From Deltaproteobacteria bacterium (GTDB lineage: Bacteria; Desulfobacterota; Syntrophorhabdia; Syntrophorhabdales; JANXAF01): a stretch of 64,000 nt of DNA. Under the pieces are notes generated by a model, which saw only the letters and a list, made by a program, of their open reading frames with translations, did not search any database and was not told the origin of the DNA. Position numbers and translations under genes: made by a program. Numbering within the stretch: position 1 is the stretch's first letter; the number at the start of each line of letters is the position of its first letter. This document shows positions 61,850 to 64,000 of the stretch, piece after piece. The stretch spans positions 22,052-86,051 of the forward strand of contig JAOADT010000002.1 in assembly GCA_026417175.1 (NCBI GenBank). The letters run 5' to 3'.

Positions 61850-63579
61850 AGTCTATATCCCCGTGGTGTGATAATAAAGTTCTTAAAGGTATATGTACTG
61901 CTATTGCCTATTATGAGTGTAGTCTCCATATCCACGTCTTCAGTCCTTACATTTCCCAGTTCACATATTTTGACCAACTGATTCTCTCTTGTTGCCGCCT
62001 TCACAACTCCTACAGGCGTGTTAAGACTTCTATAACGTGATATAATCTCAATCGCCCTTTTTAAGTTATCTTTTCTTCCTGTACTTCTTGGGTTGTATAA
62101 AACTATTACCATATCCGCTTGGGCACTGTTTTCCAACCTTTTTTCGATTTTTTCCCACGGCGTAAGTCTATCAGAAAGACTTATACAGGCAAAATCGTGG
62201 ACGAGGGGCCCACCTAGTAGGGCAGAGGCTACATTCAGGGCAGAAATTCCAGGTATTACAGAAACTTCCAAATCCTCAAAACTCTCATTAAACTCTCTCG
62301 ATATCAATTCAAGAACTAATCCAGCCATCCCATATACATTTGGATCACCTCCACTTATAAGCACAACATTTTTCCCTTGAGAGGCTAATTCTATCGCTTT
62401 TCTACACCTTTCAACTTCAAAGGTCATACCGGTCGAATAGATCTCCTTTCCTATAAGGAGTGTGTCAATCTGATTCAAGTATTTTTCGTAACCTACTACC
62501 ACATCCGCTTCTAGAATAGATTTTTTTGCTAAAGGGATTATGTAGTCCTGGGCTCCCGGTCCAATACCTACGATTTTTAAAAACTTTCTCTTTTTGTAAG
62601 ATTTTCTCAATGCTACGGCGATTGTAACATCTCCAAAACCTGTTTTCTGTACTATAAGCGTTCCTGTTTCTGAAAGCAATAAAGAGGCGGGCTCGGCCAC
62701 GCCGTATGCCCCCACAGAGTTAAAAACGTTAATAGACGGTTCTCTTAGGGGTACGCTATTTAGTTCAGAAGAAGTAAAATACTTTACAGGTACATTCACT
62801 TTTCTCATAAACTTCAAAAACTCTTTGTCAGTTTCCTTCTTATTAATGGTACCGATAGCATAAATAGAACTAAGCGAAAGTTTAGACCTTTCAAAGACCT
62901 CATTAAGGCATGAAAAAATCCTTTCTGATTTTGTTCCTGTATTAAATCCAATACCGACACATAGAACCTTTGGTCTGAGAACGGAAGCATTAGAAAAATT
63001 TGTAAGCCTTCTGTAACTCACTATTAGGTCTGCTGAGTCTGGATCTTTAACCTGGATATAATTTGAAGGTGTGGGAAGTTCAATGTTATCTAGGTATACG
63101 TTTATGTAACCAACCTGTAGTAACTTTTGTACAGCTTTAGTCAAGCTGTGTTTGTCCTCAACTACAAGTTCTAAATCTTTTGCCCATAAATCAGGCGAAA
63201 AATAACCTGAAAGATCACTGGATGTGGTAATCACTGCTTTAGCATTTATCTTACGACTTAATCTTAAAGCAAGCCTATTTGCTTCTCCCGAATGACCCGA
63301 AAGCAAACTTATGCAATATTTTCCCAGTTCATCTACCACAATTACACCAGGGTCTTCACTCTTGTCTTTCAAAAACGGTGCTATAAACCTTACCGCTACT
63401 CCTAACGCAGAAATTATCACGATTTGCTTTACCGAATTCCAACAAGATCGAATCGTATTTTTAGAGAGTCTATATAATACGCTTTCCCCTTCAACAAGTT
63501 TACAAATTTCATGTGCCAGGTTTTTTCCCCGTTCGGTAACATAAAAGACTGCTATTCCTTTATTCTTCTTTTTTTCCAT
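61846..63579 (-). CDS. CbiG-CbiH fusion: cobalt-precorrin-5A hydrolase / precorrin-3B C17-methyltransferase
   Basis: CbiG: LSGHSGEANRLALRLS, VGIGFNTGTKSE; CbiH: KIVGIGPGAQDYIIPLAKKSI, VLISGGDPNVYGMAGLVLEL, GGPLVHDFACISLSDRLTPWE. Confidence 0.93.
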   Translation of the reverse strand: MEKKKNKGIAVFYVTERGKNLAHEICKLVEGESVLYRLSKNTIRSCWNSVKQIVIISALGVAVRFIAPFLKDKSEDPGVIVVDELGKYCISLLSGHSGEANRLALRLSRKINAKAVITTSSDLSGYFSPDLWAKDLELVVEDKHSLTKAVQKLLQVGYINVYLDNIELPTPSNYIQVKDPDSADLIVSYRRLTNFSNASVLRPKVLCVGIGFNTGTKSERIFSCLNEVFERSKLSLSSIYAIGTINKKETDKEFLKFMRKVNVPVKYFTSSELNSVPLREPSINVFNSVGAYGVAEPASLLLSETGTLIVQKTGFGDVTIAVALRKSYKKRKFLKIVGIGPGAQDYIIPLAKKSILEADVVVGYEKYLNQIDTLLIGKEIYSTGMTFEVERCRKAIELASQGKNVVLISGGDPNVYGMAGLVLELISREFNESFEDLEVSVIPGISALNVASALLGGPLVHDFACISLSDRLTPWEKIEKRLENSAQADMVIVLYNPRSTGRKDNLKRAIEIISRYRSLNTPVGVVKAATRENQLVKICELGNVRTEDVDMETTLIIGNSSTYTFKNFIITPRGYRL

Positions 63580-64000
63580 AAAGCTTCGACCTTTTGTTTA
63601 TCTTTCTTGTCTTTGCCTCCAGAACTTTACCTACATAGATTAAGGTCGTTTTTTTTATCCCTTTCTGCTTTATAACGTGAGCCAAATCTTTAAGGTCACA
63701 GAAAATTATCCTTTCTTCTGGCCAACTAACCTTTTCAACTATCGCAACTGGCGTATGGGGACTATAAGAAACCAAAAGCTCTTCCTGAACTTTCTCGGCA
63801 AGACTTGCACTTAGAAATATAACCATCGTTGCGTTGTGTTGACCTAATTGTGATAGACTTTCTTTTTCTGGAACAATGGTTTTTCCTTTAGCTCTAGTAA
63901 GTATCACTGTTTGGGAAATTTCCGGTAAGGTTAGCTCGATTCCAATTTTCGCAGATCCTGCAAAAACCGAAGAAACACCTGGTACTATCTCGTAATCTAT
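63560..64000 (-). CDS. cbiF: cobalt-precorrin-4 C11-methyltransferase, truncated by window edge
   Basis: Frame continues to the edge: IDYEIVPGVSSVFAGSAKIGIELTLPEISQTVILTRAKGKT...MVIFLSASLAEKVQEELL. Confidence 0.9.
   Translation of the reverse strand: MDYEIVPGVSSVFAGSAKIGIELTLPEISQTVILTRAKGKTIVPEKESLSQLGQHNATMVIFLSASLAEKVQEELLVSYSPHTPVAIVEKVSWPEERIIFCDLKDLAHVIKQKGIKKTTLIYVGKVLEAKTRKINKRSKLYGKKEE

Overview
This 64 kb window is AT-rich and looks like a Desulfobacterota/deltaproteobacterium-like chromosome; the lineage is inferred only from gene content and style. It is densely coding. I saw no tRNA, rRNA, transposase, prophage or CRISPR array. Main blocks: (1) ~0.2-3.8 kb: acyl-CoA ligase and chemotaxis receptor. 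(2) ~3.9-17.5 kb: nitrogen-assimilation island with nadE, a class I glutamine amidotransferase, glnA, a NifA/NtrC-like sigma54 activator, a porin-like protein, amtB, P-II and a three-ORF archaeal-type glutamate synthase, plus three sigma54-like promoter matches. (3) ~17.5-23 kb: accessory/sensory region with a decayed histidine kinase remnant, an MBL-fold hydrolase, an orphan Cys-rich protein, and a FIST protein followed by a same-frame PAS hybrid kinase. (4) ~23.2-26.8 kb: MgtA-type P-type ATPase plus an EIIA-Ntr-like protein, preceded by a GC-rich, highly foldable ~135-nt leader that could be an undescribed cis-regulatory RNA. (5) ~26.9-35.6 kb: panD/C/B, pdxA, two parvulins, mfd and a lytic transglycosylase. 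(6) ~36.7-43.7 kb: membrane 'Gate' proteins, a membrane spermidine-synthase-like protein, a radical SAM protein with a Tat-like N-terminus, adenine deaminase and class II aldolase. (7) ~43.7-55.2 kb: flgM and a long cobalamin riboswitch-led B12 uptake/salvage operon with two embedded PP-loop enzymes. (8) ~55.2-64 kb: octaheme cytochrome c, Ca-type P-ATPase, HDAC-family protein, BPL_N protein, CbiG-CbiH fusion and partial cbiF. All calls come from reading the sequence and ORF translations; no searches or folding programs were run.
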